DNA of 64,000 bases from NCBI RefSeq assembly GCF_020873915.1, contig NZ_JAHWGP010000016.1, forward strand, positions 62,001 through 126,000. The letters run 5' to 3'. Both the position numbers and the translations under genes were made by a program. The notes under the pieces are model-generated. The model had not been told where the DNA came from. It was given only the letters and a program-made list of their open reading frames with translations, and searched no databases. Every line of letters starts with the position of its first letter. The first letter of the stretch is position 1. Of the stretch, positions 1 to 8,093 are shown one piece after another. The stretch is from Streptomyces sp. DH5 (GTDB taxonomy: Bacteria; Actinomycetota; Actinomycetes; Streptomycetales; Streptomycetaceae).

Positions 1-1194
1 GGGCGGGACCGGCGGCACCGAGCCGGTGAAGGCCTTCAGCGTGCCGTACGCCTCCGCGTCGCCGACCAGGATGCCGCCGAGCAGCGTGCCGTCCCGGCCG
101 ATGACCAGCTTCTTGTACAGGCCCGCCCGGGAGTCGGAGTAGACGACGTCGAGGCAGTCCCCGGTGGTGCCGTGCGCGTCGCCGAAGGACGCCACGTCCA
201 CGCCGAGCAGCTTCAGCTTGGTGGACAGGTCCGCGCCGGTGAACGCCGACTCGTCCCCGGCGAGGGTCGCCGCCACCGTCTCCGCCTGCTCGTAGCCGGG
301 CGCGACCAGCCCGTACACCCGCCCGTCGGCGGCCAGCGCGCACTCGCCGATCGCGAACACGCGCGGGTCGGTGACCGTGCGGCACTGCTCGTCGACCGCG
401 ATGCCGCCGCGTTCGCCGACGCCGAGGCCGCAGTCGCGGGCGAGCTGGTCGCGGGGGCGGACACCGGCGGAGAACACCACGAGGTCGGTGGCGAGTTCGG
501 ATCCGTCGGAGAGCTTCATGCCGGTGACCGCGCCGTCCTCACCGACCACGATCTCCTGCGTGCCCACCCCCGTGTGGACGGACAGGCCCATGTCCCCGAT
601 GGTGCGCAGCAGCGCCGCGCCACCGCCCTCGTCGACCTGCACCGGCATCAGCCGGGGCGCGAACTCCACGATGTGGGAGGTCAGTCCGAGACCCTTGAGC
701 GCACCCGCCGCCTCCAGGCCGAGCAGGCCGCCGCCGACGACCGCGCCGGTCGTCGACGTCTTCGCGTACTCCTCGATCGCGAGCAGGTCCTCGATCGTGC
801 GGTAGACGAAGCAGCCCTCGGCGTCCTGGTTCGGCACCGGCGGCACGAACGGGTAGGAGCCGGTGGCCAGCACCAGGACGTCGTAGCCGACGACCAGTCC
901 CGAGCGGGCGGTCACCTCGCGCGCCTCGCGGTCGACGGCCAGTGCCGGGTCGCCGACGCGCAGCTCGATGCCGTGCGCCTCGATGAACGCCGGGTCCGTC
1001 AGGGACAGGTCCCCGGGCGTCCTCCCCGAGAAGTACGAGGTGAGCTGCACCCGGTCGTACGCCGGACGCGGCTCCTCGCACAGTACGACCACCCGGTGCG
1101 TGGCGGTCAGGCCGCGCTCGGCGAGCGCCTGAAGGAAACGCTGGCCGACCATGCCGTGGCCGATGAGCACGATGGTCGGTGTGTCCGTGGACAT
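1..1194 (-). CDS. nirB: Nitrite reductase large subunit NirB, N-terminal part (runs off left edge)
   Basis: NAD(P)H-dependent assimilatory nitrite reductase reduces nitrite to ammonium in the cytoplasm. Only 398 codons are in the window and the frame is still open at base 1. They cover the FAD/NAD(P)H module: an N-terminal Rossmann motif (VLIGHGMVGQRF), a second nucleotide-binding motif (AVVGGGLLGLEAA) and the FAD-closing segment VFAIGECA. The BFD-like iron-sulfur and siroheme domains of a normal NirB (about 850 residues) would lie to the left. The ATG at 1194 is preceded by GGAGG and overlaps the stop of the upstream gene as TGATG, which implies translational coupling. The operon should be driven from the GlnR-type site at 2435-2472. 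Confidence 0.88.
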   Translation of the reverse strand, partial: MSTDTPTIVLIGHGMVGQRFLQALAERGLTATHRVVVLCEEPRPAYDRVQLTSYFSGRTPGDLSLTDPAFIEAHGIELRVGDPALAVDREAREVTARSGLVVGYDVLVLATGSYPFVPPVPNQDAEGCFVYRTIEDLLAIEEYAKTSTTGAVVGGGLLGLEAAGALKGLGLTSHIVEFAPRLMPVQVDEGGGAALLRTIGDMGLSVHTGVGTQEIVVGEDGAVTGMKLSDGSELATDLVVFSAGVRPRDQLARDCGLGVGERGGIAVDEQCRTVTDPRVFAIGECALAADGRVYGLVAPGYEQAETVAATLAGDESAFTGADLSTKLKLLGVDVASFGDAHGTTGDCLDVVYSDSRAGLYKKLVIGRDGTLLGGILVGDAEAYGTLKAFTGSVPPVPP

Positions 1195-2411
1195 CAGGAG
1201 CCTCCGTCGTTGGTGAGCAGGTGGAGCAGGGGCCCGCCGGCGGACGGGAGCGGCTCTGCTCCCTCCCAGGCGCGCGCGAGGGCGCCGACGGTGCCGAGTT
1301 CGCCGACCAGGACACCGCCGATCAGGCGGTCGTCCCGGACGACGACCTTGCGGTAGGTGCCGCGGGTGGCGTCGGTGAGCTGCACGACGTCGTCGCCCGG
1401 CAGCGCCTCGGTCTCACCGAACGCGGCGAGGTCGAAGGGCCCCGGGAGACCGGCGAGGGTGAGCCGGGTCAGGGAGCGGGTGCCGGTGTAGCGGGCGGTG
1501 GTGTCCCCGGCGAGCAGCGCGGCGAGCGCGTCGGCCTGTTCCAGGGCCGGGGCGGCGAGCCCGTACACCGTGCCGGCGTGTTCGGCGCAGTCGCCGATCG
1601 CGTGGACGTACGGGTCGGAGGTGCGCAGCTCGTCGTCGACGACGATGCCCTTGCCGACCTCGAGGCCGGCCGCCTGCGCGAGCCCGGTGCGCGGGTGCAC
1701 CCCGCAGGCCAGGACCACGAGGTCGGCGTCGAGGGCGTACCCGTCGGCCATCTCCACCGAGCGGACCGCGCCGCCGGCCGAGCGCACGTCCCGCACCCGG
1801 CACTCGGTGTGCGCCTCCACGCCGAGACCGGTCAGGTGGCGTCGGACGAGCGCGGAGGCGGCCGGGTCGAGCTGGCGTTCCATCAGCCGCTCGGACTGCT
1901 GGGCGAGGACGACCTGCGCGCCGCGCACGGCGAGCGCGCGGGCGGCGGAGACGCCGAGCAGCCCGCCGCCGATCACCACCGCCCGCACCCCGGGCCGCAC
2001 CGCCTTGGCCAGGCCCAGGCAGTCGTCCAGGGTGCGGAAGGCGTGGACGCCCTCGGGCAGTTCGTGGTCGGCGGTGAACAGTCCGCGCAGCGGGGGGAGT
2101 ACCGGGTTGGAGCCGGTGGCCAGGACCAGCCGGCCGTACCCGGTCACCGAACCGTCCGCGCAGGCGACGGTGCGGGCCGCGCGGTCGATGCCGGTGACGC
2201 GGGCCCGGGTGAGCCGCGCGGGCGCCGGGAGGGCGATCACCTCGGGGCTGTAGCGCCCGGCCAGCACCTCGGCGAGCAGCACCCTGTTGTACGGCCGGTG
2301 CTCCTCCTCGCCGATCAGCGTCACGGGCGTGCCGAGCTCGCCGAGCCGCCGGGCGAGCCGTACGCCCGCGAGGCCGGAGCCGATCACCACCACACGATCG
2401 TTCGAGGTCAT
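1194..2411 (-). CDS. NirB-like FAD-dependent NAD(P)H oxidoreductase
   Basis: A 405-residue flavoprotein that resembles only the reductase module of NirB. It has a FAD motif GSGLAGVRLARRL near residue 12, an NAD(P) motif GGGLLGVSAARAL mid-protein, and VHAIGDCAEHAG near residue 270. It has no iron-sulfur cysteine cluster or siroheme domain, so it cannot reduce nitrite alone. It is the first gene of the nir operon and its stop overlaps the nirB start. By family knowledge it could feed electrons to the nitrate reductase NasA, as NasB-type subunits do in other bacteria, or act with NirB; this is inference. The ATG at 2411 lies 23 nt after the GlnR-type site with no good ribosome binding site, which suggests a leaderless or very short leader. 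Confidence 0.8.
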   Translation of the reverse strand: MTSNDRVVVIGSGLAGVRLARRLGELGTPVTLIGEEEHRPYNRVLLAEVLAGRYSPEVIALPAPARLTRARVTGIDRAARTVACADGSVTGYGRLVLATGSNPVLPPLRGLFTADHELPEGVHAFRTLDDCLGLAKAVRPGVRAVVIGGGLLGVSAARALAVRGAQVVLAQQSERLMERQLDPAASALVRRHLTGLGVEAHTECRVRDVRSAGGAVRSVEMADGYALDADLVVLACGVHPRTGLAQAAGLEVGKGIVVDDELRTSDPYVHAIGDCAEHAGTVYGLAAPALEQADALAALLAGDTTARYTGTRSLTRLTLAGLPGPFDLAAFGETEALPGDDVVQLTDATRGTYRKVVVRDDRLIGGVLVGELGTVGALARAWEGAEPLPSAGGPLLHLLTNDGGS

Positions 2412-2434
2412 GCCGTCGAGCGTGCGGGGCGGGT

Positions 2435-2472
2435 GTTACCCGTCGGCATCCCCTCTGTTTCCCGCGCGGAAC
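2435..2472 (-). promoter_or_regulatory. GlnR-type operator upstream of the nir operon
   Basis: On the minus strand the site reads GTTCC-n6-GAAAC-n6-GATGC-n6-GTAAC, with exact 11-bp periodicity (elements at 2468-2472, 2457-2461, 2446-2450 and 2435-2439). This matches the published GlnR architecture gTnAc-n6-GaAAc repeated twice, with the third element the weakest. GlnR activates nitrate/nitrite assimilation genes in actinomycetes. The last element ends 23 nt before the ATG at 2411, so activation with a leaderless transcript is plausible. Confidence 0.8.
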
Positions 2473-2546
2473 GCTGCCCTCAGCGGGGGAGCGCGAGGAG
2501 TGTGAGGAAACCGACCCCGGCGGCAACCTCAACAAACGCTCATCTT

Positions 2547-2573
2547 GATGGACGCACCATCTATTCGGTCCAT
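2547..2573 (+). promoter_or_regulatory. Inverted repeats upstream of the TSUP gene (candidate operator)
   Basis: Two overlapping inverted repeats are visible: GATGG-n5-CCATC at 2547-2561 and ATGGAC-n14-GTCCAT at 2548-2573. They end 13 nt before the ATG at 2586, in the divergent space between the nir operon and the exporter gene. Their position suits a repressor operator for the exporter. No regulator gene adjoins the site, so the cognate protein is unknown. Confidence 0.35.
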
Positions 2574-2585
2574 AGGGTCACGACC

Positions 2586-3368
2586 ATGCCCGACATCTCC
2601 CTGACCACGGTCGTTCTGCTCTGTCTGGCCGCCCTCGCCGCCGGCTGGATCGACGCCGTCGTCGGCGGAGGCGGGCTGCTGCTCCTGCCGGCCCTGCTGC
2701 TCGGCCTCCCCGCCGGCACCCCGGCCGCGCACGCCCTGGGCACCAACAAGGCGGTCGCGATCGTAGGCACGACCGGCGCCGCGGTGACCTACGCCCGCAA
2801 GGCGCCGGTCGACGTGAGGACCGCCGTGCGCATCGGGCTGGCCGCCCTCGCCGGGTCGTCGGCCGGGGCGTTCTTCGCGGCAGGGATGAGCACCGAGGTC
2901 CTGAAGCCGGTGATCATGGTGGTGCTGCTCGCCGTGGCCGCCTTCGTGATCCTGCGCCCCGCCTTCGGCACGGCCCCCGCCACCGGCCCGGCCACCCGCC
3001 GCCAGATCTTCGCCGCGATCGGCCTGGCCGGCCTCGGCATCGGCTTCTACGACGGTCTCATCGGTCCCGGCACCGGTACGTTCCTCGTCCTGGCGCTCAC
3101 CGCCCTGCTCCACCTCGACCTGGTCACCGCCTCCGCCACCGCCAAGATCGTCAACTGCTGCACCAACGCCGGCGCCCTCGCCACCTTCGCCTGGCAGGGC
3201 GCGGTGCTGTGGCAGCTGGCCGCCCTGATGGCGGTGTTCAACCTGGCGGGCGGCACGCTCGGCGCCCACACGGCGCTGAAGAAGGGCAGCGGCTTCGTCC
3301 GCGTCGTCCTGCTGACGGTCGTCTTCGCCCTGGTGGCGAACCTGGCGTACGAGCAGTGGCTGGCCTGA
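2586..3368 (+). CDS. TSUP (TauE/SafE, DUF81) family exporter
   Basis: An integral membrane protein of 260 residues. The N-terminus carries the family glycine-rich motif in the first helix (DAVVGGGGLLLLPALLL) followed by HALGTNKA. The repeat in the second half is GFYDGLIGPGTGTFLV and TASATAKIVN. About eight hydrophobic segments are visible, the usual count for the family, which exports sulfite, organosulfonates or other small anions. The frame is open upstream, but composition and hydrophobicity support the ATG at 2586. It is divergent from the nir operon, so export of nitrite or a sulfur oxyanion is conceivable, but the substrate cannot be read from the sequence. Confidence 0.85.
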   Translation: MPDISLTTVVLLCLAALAAGWIDAVVGGGGLLLLPALLLGLPAGTPAAHALGTNKAVAIVGTTGAAVTYARKAPVDVRTAVRIGLAALAGSSAGAFFAAGMSTEVLKPVIMVVLLAVAAFVILRPAFGTAPATGPATRRQIFAAIGLAGLGIGFYDGLIGPGTGTFLVLALTALLHLDLVTASATAKIVNCCTNAGALATFAWQGAVLWQLAALMAVFNLAGGTLGAHTALKKGSGFVRVVLLTVVFALVANLAYEQWLA

Positions 3369-3704
3369 ACCGTCCGGACGCGGGCCGGCGGGCACGGCCG
3401 TCCCCGTGGGCGGCGACCGGAACCGATCCCGGGGGAGCCGAGCCACGCACGTCGAGTACGGCCGGAAGAACGACACCGCCCACGTCTCCCTCGCCGCCGG
3501 GACCGCGGACGGCACCGCCGGCCGCCAGGTCCCGGCCGAGGGGATCGCGGAGGACGCCGGGGCGACCCCCGCCCCGGACGGGGGCGGGCAGTTGCCCGTG
3601 ACCGGGGTGACCGGGGCCCGCCGCGTCCCGCGGGCCGAGCTGCCGGGGGAGCCTCGTCCGCGCGGTGACACGGCGCGGGAGCGTCGCCGCTGCCTTCCGC
3701 CGGG
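3369..3704. other. Convergent intergenic gap with no supported gene
   Basis: This 336-bp space lies between the convergent exporter and sortase genes. Open frames cross it on both strands, but none has a ribosome binding site with a credible product. One plus-strand frame happens to encode LPVTG but lacks the hydrophobic anchor of a sortase substrate. I see no clear terminator hairpin with a T-run. Confidence 0.5.
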
Positions 3705-4358
3705 TCAGCGGCTGCCGGTCAGGTGGGCGTAGACGACCACGTTGCCCCGGTAACCGGTGGTGCGGGACCAGCCGCCGCCGCAGGTGATGACCCGCAGTTC
3801 GGGGCGGGCCGCCGCGCCGTACACCTTCGCGTCGGGGAAGTCCTCCGCCTCGTAGACCTCCACCGCGTCCACCGTGAACACGGCGGTCCCGCCGTCCCGC
3901 CGGTCCACCTCGACGGTGCTGCCCTTGCGCAGGGCGCCCAGCGCGTAGAAGACGGCGGGACCGTCGGCGTTGTCGACGTGGCCCGCGACGATCGCGGTGC
4001 CCCGCTCGCCGGGGGTGGTGCCGGCCTCGTACCATCCGGCGAGGTTCGCGACGTCGGCGGGCGGCACGTCGAGGCTGCCGGTGGCGGTCAGGCCGAGACC
4101 CGTCAGGGGCGCGTCCACGTCGATCGCGGGGATGCGGACGCGCAGGGGAGGGGAGGGTGCCAGCGCCGGTGCCGGGGACCCGTCCGCGCTGTGGTCGTCG
4201 GCGCCGGTGTGCGCCTGGGCGGCGGAGGGCTGCGGCGGGGGGTGCGTCCCGGTTCCGTCACGCAGCAGCCACGTCCCCGCGCACAGGGCGAGCACCGTGA
4301 CGGCTGCTATCGCTGCGTTGCCCGGGCCCCCTGCCCGGTGGAACCTGCGGCGCATCAC
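3705..4358 (-). CDS. Class F sortase
   Basis: A membrane-anchored transpeptidase of 217 residues. One N-terminal hydrophobic segment (about residues 13-32) is followed by a Pro/Ala-rich linker and the sortase barrel from about residue 72. The catalytic set is visible: His127 in IVAGHVDN, Cys193 in VITCGGG and an Arg in SRTTGYRG (residue 199 or 204). The size and the short ITC motif fit class F, the usual actinobacterial housekeeping-like type. The start is GTG 4358 or the adjacent ATG 4355. The next gene upstream encodes a secreted protein with a C-terminal membrane segment, a natural candidate partner 116 bp away on the same strand. Confidence 0.88.
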   Translation of the reverse strand: MMRRRFHRAGGPGNAAIAAVTVLALCAGTWLLRDGTGTHPPPQPSAAQAHTGADDHSADGSPAPALAPSPPLRVRIPAIDVDAPLTGLGLTATGSLDVPPADVANLAGWYEAGTTPGERGTAIVAGHVDNADGPAVFYALGALRKGSTVEVDRRDGGTAVFTVDAVEVYEAEDFPDAKVYGAAARPELRVITCGGGWSRTTGYRGNVVVYAHLTGSR

Positions 4359-4474
4359 GGTCCGGCCTCTTCTCGAATCGGGCCCCGTGCCCCCCTCCGG
4401 GCCGCGAGGGGCGTCGGACCCGGAGGGGGAGGGGACATGCGGTACCGGCGGGGACGGGCAGCGGAGGGTGCCCG

Positions 4475-5041
4475 TCAGATCCCGTCGCCTCTCGCCCGGC
4501 GATGCAGGAGCCAGGTACCGCCCGCGGCGGCGACGGCGAGAGCCGTCACCCCGGCCGCGGTCTGTGCGGGGTCGGTGCCCAGCGCGCCACCGACCCCCGT
4601 CTTCACACTCCCCCGGGGATGCACCAGCTGTGCCTCCGGCGTCAGCGTCACCAGCAGGTCACCGGCCACCCGCCGGCCGCTCCCGGCGCACTTCGCGACG
4701 ATCTCGTACGTGCCCGGCTGCGCGCCCGGCGGCACCTGGAACTGCCCGATCGCGTCCCGTTCGTGGGTGCTCGGCGCGAGCGTGAACCGGCCGGCGCCCA
4801 CCGCGGAGGCGTCGCCCGCGGCCGTGTCGTCACCGCCGCACGCGTCGGTGTTCACCGTGACCTGCGAGCCCGGCGCGACCGACGACGGGTACACCTCCAG
4901 GCTCCCGGCCGACGGCCGGCGGGACTCCGCGGCGTACGCGGGCGGCGCGGCGAGCAGCCCCGCGGCGGCCACGGCGAGAGCGGCGCCGGTCAGACCGGTG
5001 ACACCGGTGACACCGGTCAGCAGCCGGGCGGTACGTCGCAT
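4475..5041 (-). CDS. Secreted protein with signal peptide and C-terminal membrane anchor
   Basis: A 188-residue protein. It has an N-terminal signal peptide (Arg-Arg then a hydrophobic core, probable cleavage at AYAAES) and an extracellular beta-like domain with two cysteines (NTDACGG and VAKCAGS) that could form a disulfide. The C-terminal hydrophobic helix (AAGVTALAVAAAGG) is followed by the basic tail HRRARGDGI. That layout is typical of sortase substrates, but no LPxTG-like motif precedes the helix. ATG 5041 has GAGGGAG upstream; the longer open frame to 5194 has no such support. The signal peptide is encoded partly by a near-tandem repeat of ACCGGTGTC. It probably works with the sortase at 3705, but its function is unknown. 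Confidence 0.75.
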   Translation of the reverse strand: MRRTARLLTGVTGVTGLTGAALAVAAAGLLAAPPAYAAESRRPSAGSLEVYPSSVAPGSQVTVNTDACGGDDTAAGDASAVGAGRFTLAPSTHERDAIGQFQVPPGAQPGTYEIVAKCAGSGRRVAGDLLVTLTPEAQLVHPRGSVKTGVGGALGTDPAQTAAGVTALAVAAAGGTWLLHRRARGDGI

Positions 5042-5182
5042 CGATGCTCCCTCGGGCTCACGAAGGGGACCCGGCCCGCGGCACCCCCATGTGCCGCCGT
5101 CGAACGCGTCCCTGCCTCTCCGAGGTAAGTGCCACCGCGTCGGTGGCGCTCCCCGAGAAGCGGCCGGGGCGGCGGCTGAACG

Positions 5183-5195
5183 GGTGTCGGACACC
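5183..5195. promoter_or_regulatory. 13-bp perfect palindrome in the gap 5042-5338
   Basis: GGTGTC-G-GACACC lies about 140 bp upstream of the secreted-protein start. The surrounding gap (297 bp) holds no gene I can support, so this is the only structured element in it. It could be an operator for the sortase-associated gene; no promoter boxes are convincing. Confidence 0.25.
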
Positions 5196-5338
5196 TCCGA
5201 ACACGCGCCGCCCGCACCGTGTTTCAGCAGGTCATCGCAGCCGTGCGGGACGGACGGGCGAAAGTATCCGAAGGGCGGGCGGTGCGGCGGTGAACGGGTG
5301 ACCGGGGCGGGCGCGGCGGCCCGTACGGGACCCGGTTC

Positions 5339-5773
5339 TCATCCCCGGCCCCGCCACTCCCCGCCCAGGCCCCGCCACTCCCCGTCCCCGACCGGCGTCC
5401 CGCGTGCCCGTAGCCGGGCGGCGACGGCGGGCGCGGCCACGTACACCCACGCCCGGACCGCCGTTCCGTCCGTGTCCCGGACGACGTCCCGCGCCACCCG
5501 CTCGTACAGGTTGCGCGGATCGCCCGGTACGTACTCCTCCAGCCGGTCCAGCTCGGCGAGCAGCGCCGGGTACGCGTCCGGCAGCGCGGTCACCAGTTCC
5601 CCGCGCACCGCACCGTCCGGCTCCTCGACCGCGTACGGGTAGCCGGGCCCCTCGTACAGCGTCACGCCGCGCAGCCGGCCGGGCTCCTCGCCGAGGGTGC
5701 GGCCGCGCAGGAAGACGTCGTGGTTGCGCTCGCCGGGGCGGAGCGTCCCGTAGACGAAGAAGGGGAGGATCAC
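5339..5773 (-). CDS. Gamma-glutamylcyclotransferase (GGCT/AIG2-like) family protein
   Basis: A small cytoplasmic protein of 144 residues with the family signature FFVYGTLRPGERNH at residues 5-18 and GVTLYEGPGYPYAV about 20 residues later. The acidic LDRLEEYVPGDPRNLYER segment contains the glutamate position used by GGCT-fold cyclotransferases. Members act on gamma-glutamyl amines or peptides, but many bacterial ones are uncharacterised. GTG 5773 starts only 5 bp after the nasA stop, so it is probably the last gene of the nasA transcript. The C-terminus contains a short duplication (GEWRGLGGEWRGRG). Confidence 0.8.
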   Translation of the reverse strand: MILPFFVYGTLRPGERNHDVFLRGRTLGEEPGRLRGVTLYEGPGYPYAVEEPDGAVRGELVTALPDAYPALLAELDRLEEYVPGDPRNLYERVARDVVRDTDGTAVRAWVYVAAPAVAARLRARGTPVGDGEWRGLGGEWRGRG

Positions 5774-5778
5774 TGGTC

Positions 5779-7983
5779 TCACCCGCGTGGACGGTCGGCG
5801 GTGCCCCAGCGTAGCGCCGGGACGGCGGCGGACGGGACCCTCCCGCCCGCCCGGACCGCCGCGCGGGCCGGCCGCTCGGACCGCACGGCCTCCACCCGGA
5901 CCGCGCACGCCTTGAACTCCGGCATGCGCGACGTCGGGTCGAGGGCGGGGTTGGTGAGGGTGTTGGCGCGGCCCTCGCCGGCCCAGTGGAACGGCATGAA
6001 CACCGTGTCGGGGCGGATCGCGGTGGTGATCCGCGCCGGCGCCACCGCCCGCCCGCGCCGGGACACCACCGCCACCGGGTCGCCCTCGGCGGCGCCGAGC
6101 CGCTCCGCGAGCCGGGGGTGCAACTCCACGAACGGACCCGGGGCGGCGGCGTTCAGCTCGTCGACGCGCCGCGTCTGGGCGCCCGACTGGTACTGCGCCA
6201 CCACCCGCCCGGTGGTCAGCAGCACGGGGTACTCGTCGTCGGGCTCCTCGGCGATCGGCCGGTGCGAGACCGGTACGAACCTCGCCCGCCCGTCCTCGGT
6301 GGCGAACCGGTCGTGGAAGAGCCGGGGGGTGCCGGGGTGGACGCCGGCCCCCGGCCCGTCGGACGCCGGGCAGGGCCAGAAGACGCCGTTCTCCTCGGCC
6401 AGCCTCCGGTAGGTGATGCCGGAGTAGTCGGCGGGGCCGCCCGCGCTCGCCCGGCGCAGCTCCTCGAAGACCTCCTCGGGGTCGGTCGGGAAGCCCTTCT
6501 CCGGGTTCCGTCCGCCGCCGAGCCGCGCGGCGAGCCCGTGCAGCACCTCCAGGTCGCTGCGGACGCCGTCCGGCGGGGTGATCGCGCGCCGCCGCAGCAG
6601 CACCCGCCCCTCCAGGCTGGTCGTGGTGCCCGTCTCCTCCGCCCACTGCGTCACCGGCAGGACCACGTCGGCGAGCGCGGCCGTCTCCGAGAGCACCACG
6701 TCACACACCGCGAGGAAGTCCAGCGAGCGGATCCGTTCCTCGACGTGCCCGGCGCGGGGCGCCGACACGACCGGGTTCGACCCCATCAGCAGCAGCGCGC
6801 GGATGTCCGTGCCGAGCGCGTCGAGGAGTTCGTACGCGCTGCGCCCCGGCCCGGGCAGCGACTCGGGGTCCACGCCCCACACCTCGGCGACGTGCGCCCG
6901 CGCCGCCGGATCGGTCAGCTTGCGGTAGCCGGGCAACTGGTCCGCCTTCTGGCCGTGTTCGCGCCCGCCCTGCCCGTTGCCCTGCCCGGTGAGGCAGCCG
7001 TACCCGGACAGCGGGCGGCCCGCCCGCCCCGTCGCCAGGCACAGGTTGATCCACGCGCCCACCGTGTCGGTGCCCTTGGACTGCTGCTCGGGCCCTCGCG
7101 CGGTCAGCACCATCGCCGCCTCCGGCTCGCAGAACAGCCGTACGGCCTCCCGCAGCTGCGGCACGGACACGCCGGTGATCCGCTCCACGTACTCCGGCCA
7201 GTGCGCCATCGCCGCCGCCCGGGTCTCCTCCCAGCCGGCCGTGCGCTCCCGGACGTACGCCTCGTCGGTGCGCCCCTCGGCGACGACCAGGTGCAGCAGG
7301 CCCAGCGCCAGCGCGAGGTCGGTGCCGGGGCGCGGGGCGAGGTGCAGGTCCGCGTGCTCGGCGGTCTTCGTGCGGCGCGGGTCGACGACGATCAGCGTGC
7401 CGCCGTTCTCCCTCAGTTCGGTGAAGTAACGCAGCGACGGCGGCATGGTCTCCGCCGGGTTGGAGCCGACGAGGATCACGCAGCCGGTCCTCGGGATGTC
7501 CTCCAGCGGGAACGGCAGCCCGCGGTCCAGCCCGAACGCCGTGTTGCCGGCCGCGGCCGCCGACGACATGCAGAACCGCCCGTTGTAGTCGATCTGGGAG
7601 GTGCCCAGCACCACCCGGGCGAACTTCCCCAGGCTGTACGCCTTCTCGTTGGTCAGCCCGCCCCCGCCGAACACCCCGACCGCGTCCGCCCCGGACTCCG
7701 ACCGCGTCCGCCCCAGCCCCTCGGCGACCCGCCCCAGCGCCTCCTCCCACGAGGCCGGCACCAGCGCGCCCCCCGCGTCCCGCACCAGCGGCGACGTCAG
7801 CCGCACGCTCGACGACAGCACCGCCGGAGCCGTACGCCCCTTCCCGCACAGCGCCCCCCGGTTCACCGGGAAGTCCGTGCGCTCACTCACCTCGACGGCA
7901 CTCCCGTCCGGGGCCGGCGTCAGGTTCATCCCGCACTGCAGCGCGCAGTAGGGGCAGTGCGTGGGCGTCACGGTGTTCTGCAT
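5779..7983 (-). CDS. nasA: Assimilatory nitrate reductase catalytic subunit (molybdopterin oxidoreductase)
   Basis: Reduces nitrate to nitrite in the cytoplasm using a bis-molybdopterin guanine dinucleotide cofactor and one [4Fe-4S] cluster. The cluster ligands Cys10, Cys13, Cys17 and Cys46 are visible (CPYCALQC...GALCGKG). The molybdopterin oxidoreductase body follows (for example YNGRFCMSSA, where a cysteine could ligate Mo, and GRAGRPLSGYGCLTGQGNGQGG). The C-terminal dinucleotide-binding domain has LTTGRVVAQYQSG and FHWAGEGRANTLT. At 734 residues it is a typical stand-alone NasA without a flavin or [2Fe-2S] extension, so it needs an external reductase. It is preceded by a GlnR-type operator and followed by the GGCT-like gene in one operon. 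Confidence 0.92.
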   Translation of the reverse strand: MQNTVTPTHCPYCALQCGMNLTPAPDGSAVEVSERTDFPVNRGALCGKGRTAPAVLSSSVRLTSPLVRDAGGALVPASWEEALGRVAEGLGRTRSESGADAVGVFGGGGLTNEKAYSLGKFARVVLGTSQIDYNGRFCMSSAAAAGNTAFGLDRGLPFPLEDIPRTGCVILVGSNPAETMPPSLRYFTELRENGGTLIVVDPRRTKTAEHADLHLAPRPGTDLALALGLLHLVVAEGRTDEAYVRERTAGWEETRAAAMAHWPEYVERITGVSVPQLREAVRLFCEPEAAMVLTARGPEQQSKGTDTVGAWINLCLATGRAGRPLSGYGCLTGQGNGQGGREHGQKADQLPGYRKLTDPAARAHVAEVWGVDPESLPGPGRSAYELLDALGTDIRALLLMGSNPVVSAPRAGHVEERIRSLDFLAVCDVVLSETAALADVVLPVTQWAEETGTTTSLEGRVLLRRRAITPPDGVRSDLEVLHGLAARLGGGRNPEKGFPTDPEEVFEELRRASAGGPADYSGITYRRLAEENGVFWPCPASDGPGAGVHPGTPRLFHDRFATEDGRARFVPVSHRPIAEEPDDEYPVLLTTGRVVAQYQSGAQTRRVDELNAAAPGPFVELHPRLAERLGAAEGDPVAVVSRRGRAVAPARITTAIRPDTVFMPFHWAGEGRANTLTNPALDPTSRMPEFKACAVRVEAVRSERPARAAVRAGGRVPSAAVPALRWGTADRPRG

Positions 7984-8005
7984 ACGGCCACCCTGCGCCG
8001 CCGGT

Positions 8006-8043
8006 GTTACGCACCGCGCCGGCCCCTGTTACACACCCGGAAC
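8006..8043 (-). promoter_or_regulatory. GlnR-type operator upstream of nasA
   Basis: The minus strand reads GTTCC-n6-GTAAC-n6-CGGCG-n6-GTAAC with elements at 8039-8043, 8028-8032, 8017-8021 and 8006-8010. Spacing is exactly six bases each time, the GlnR pattern, and the third element is again degenerate. It ends 22 nt before the nasA ATG at 7983. This geometry differs by only one base from the nir site at 2435-2472, which strengthens both calls. Confidence 0.8.
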
Positions 8044-8093
8044 GGCGACCTCCCCGCCGCCGGGCGCCCGCGGTGAGGCGCCAGGGGCCCCGC

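Noticed and set aside
1179-2585. Upstream extension of the TSUP exporter frame by about 470 codons
   Set aside because: The extension is antisense to two clear flavoprotein genes and has no domain; the exporter begins at its first hydrophobic segment at 2586.
3406-3732. Plus-strand frame encoding LPVTG next to the sortase gene
   Set aside because: No signal peptide, no hydrophobic anchor after the motif and no ribosome binding site; the motif is probably chance.
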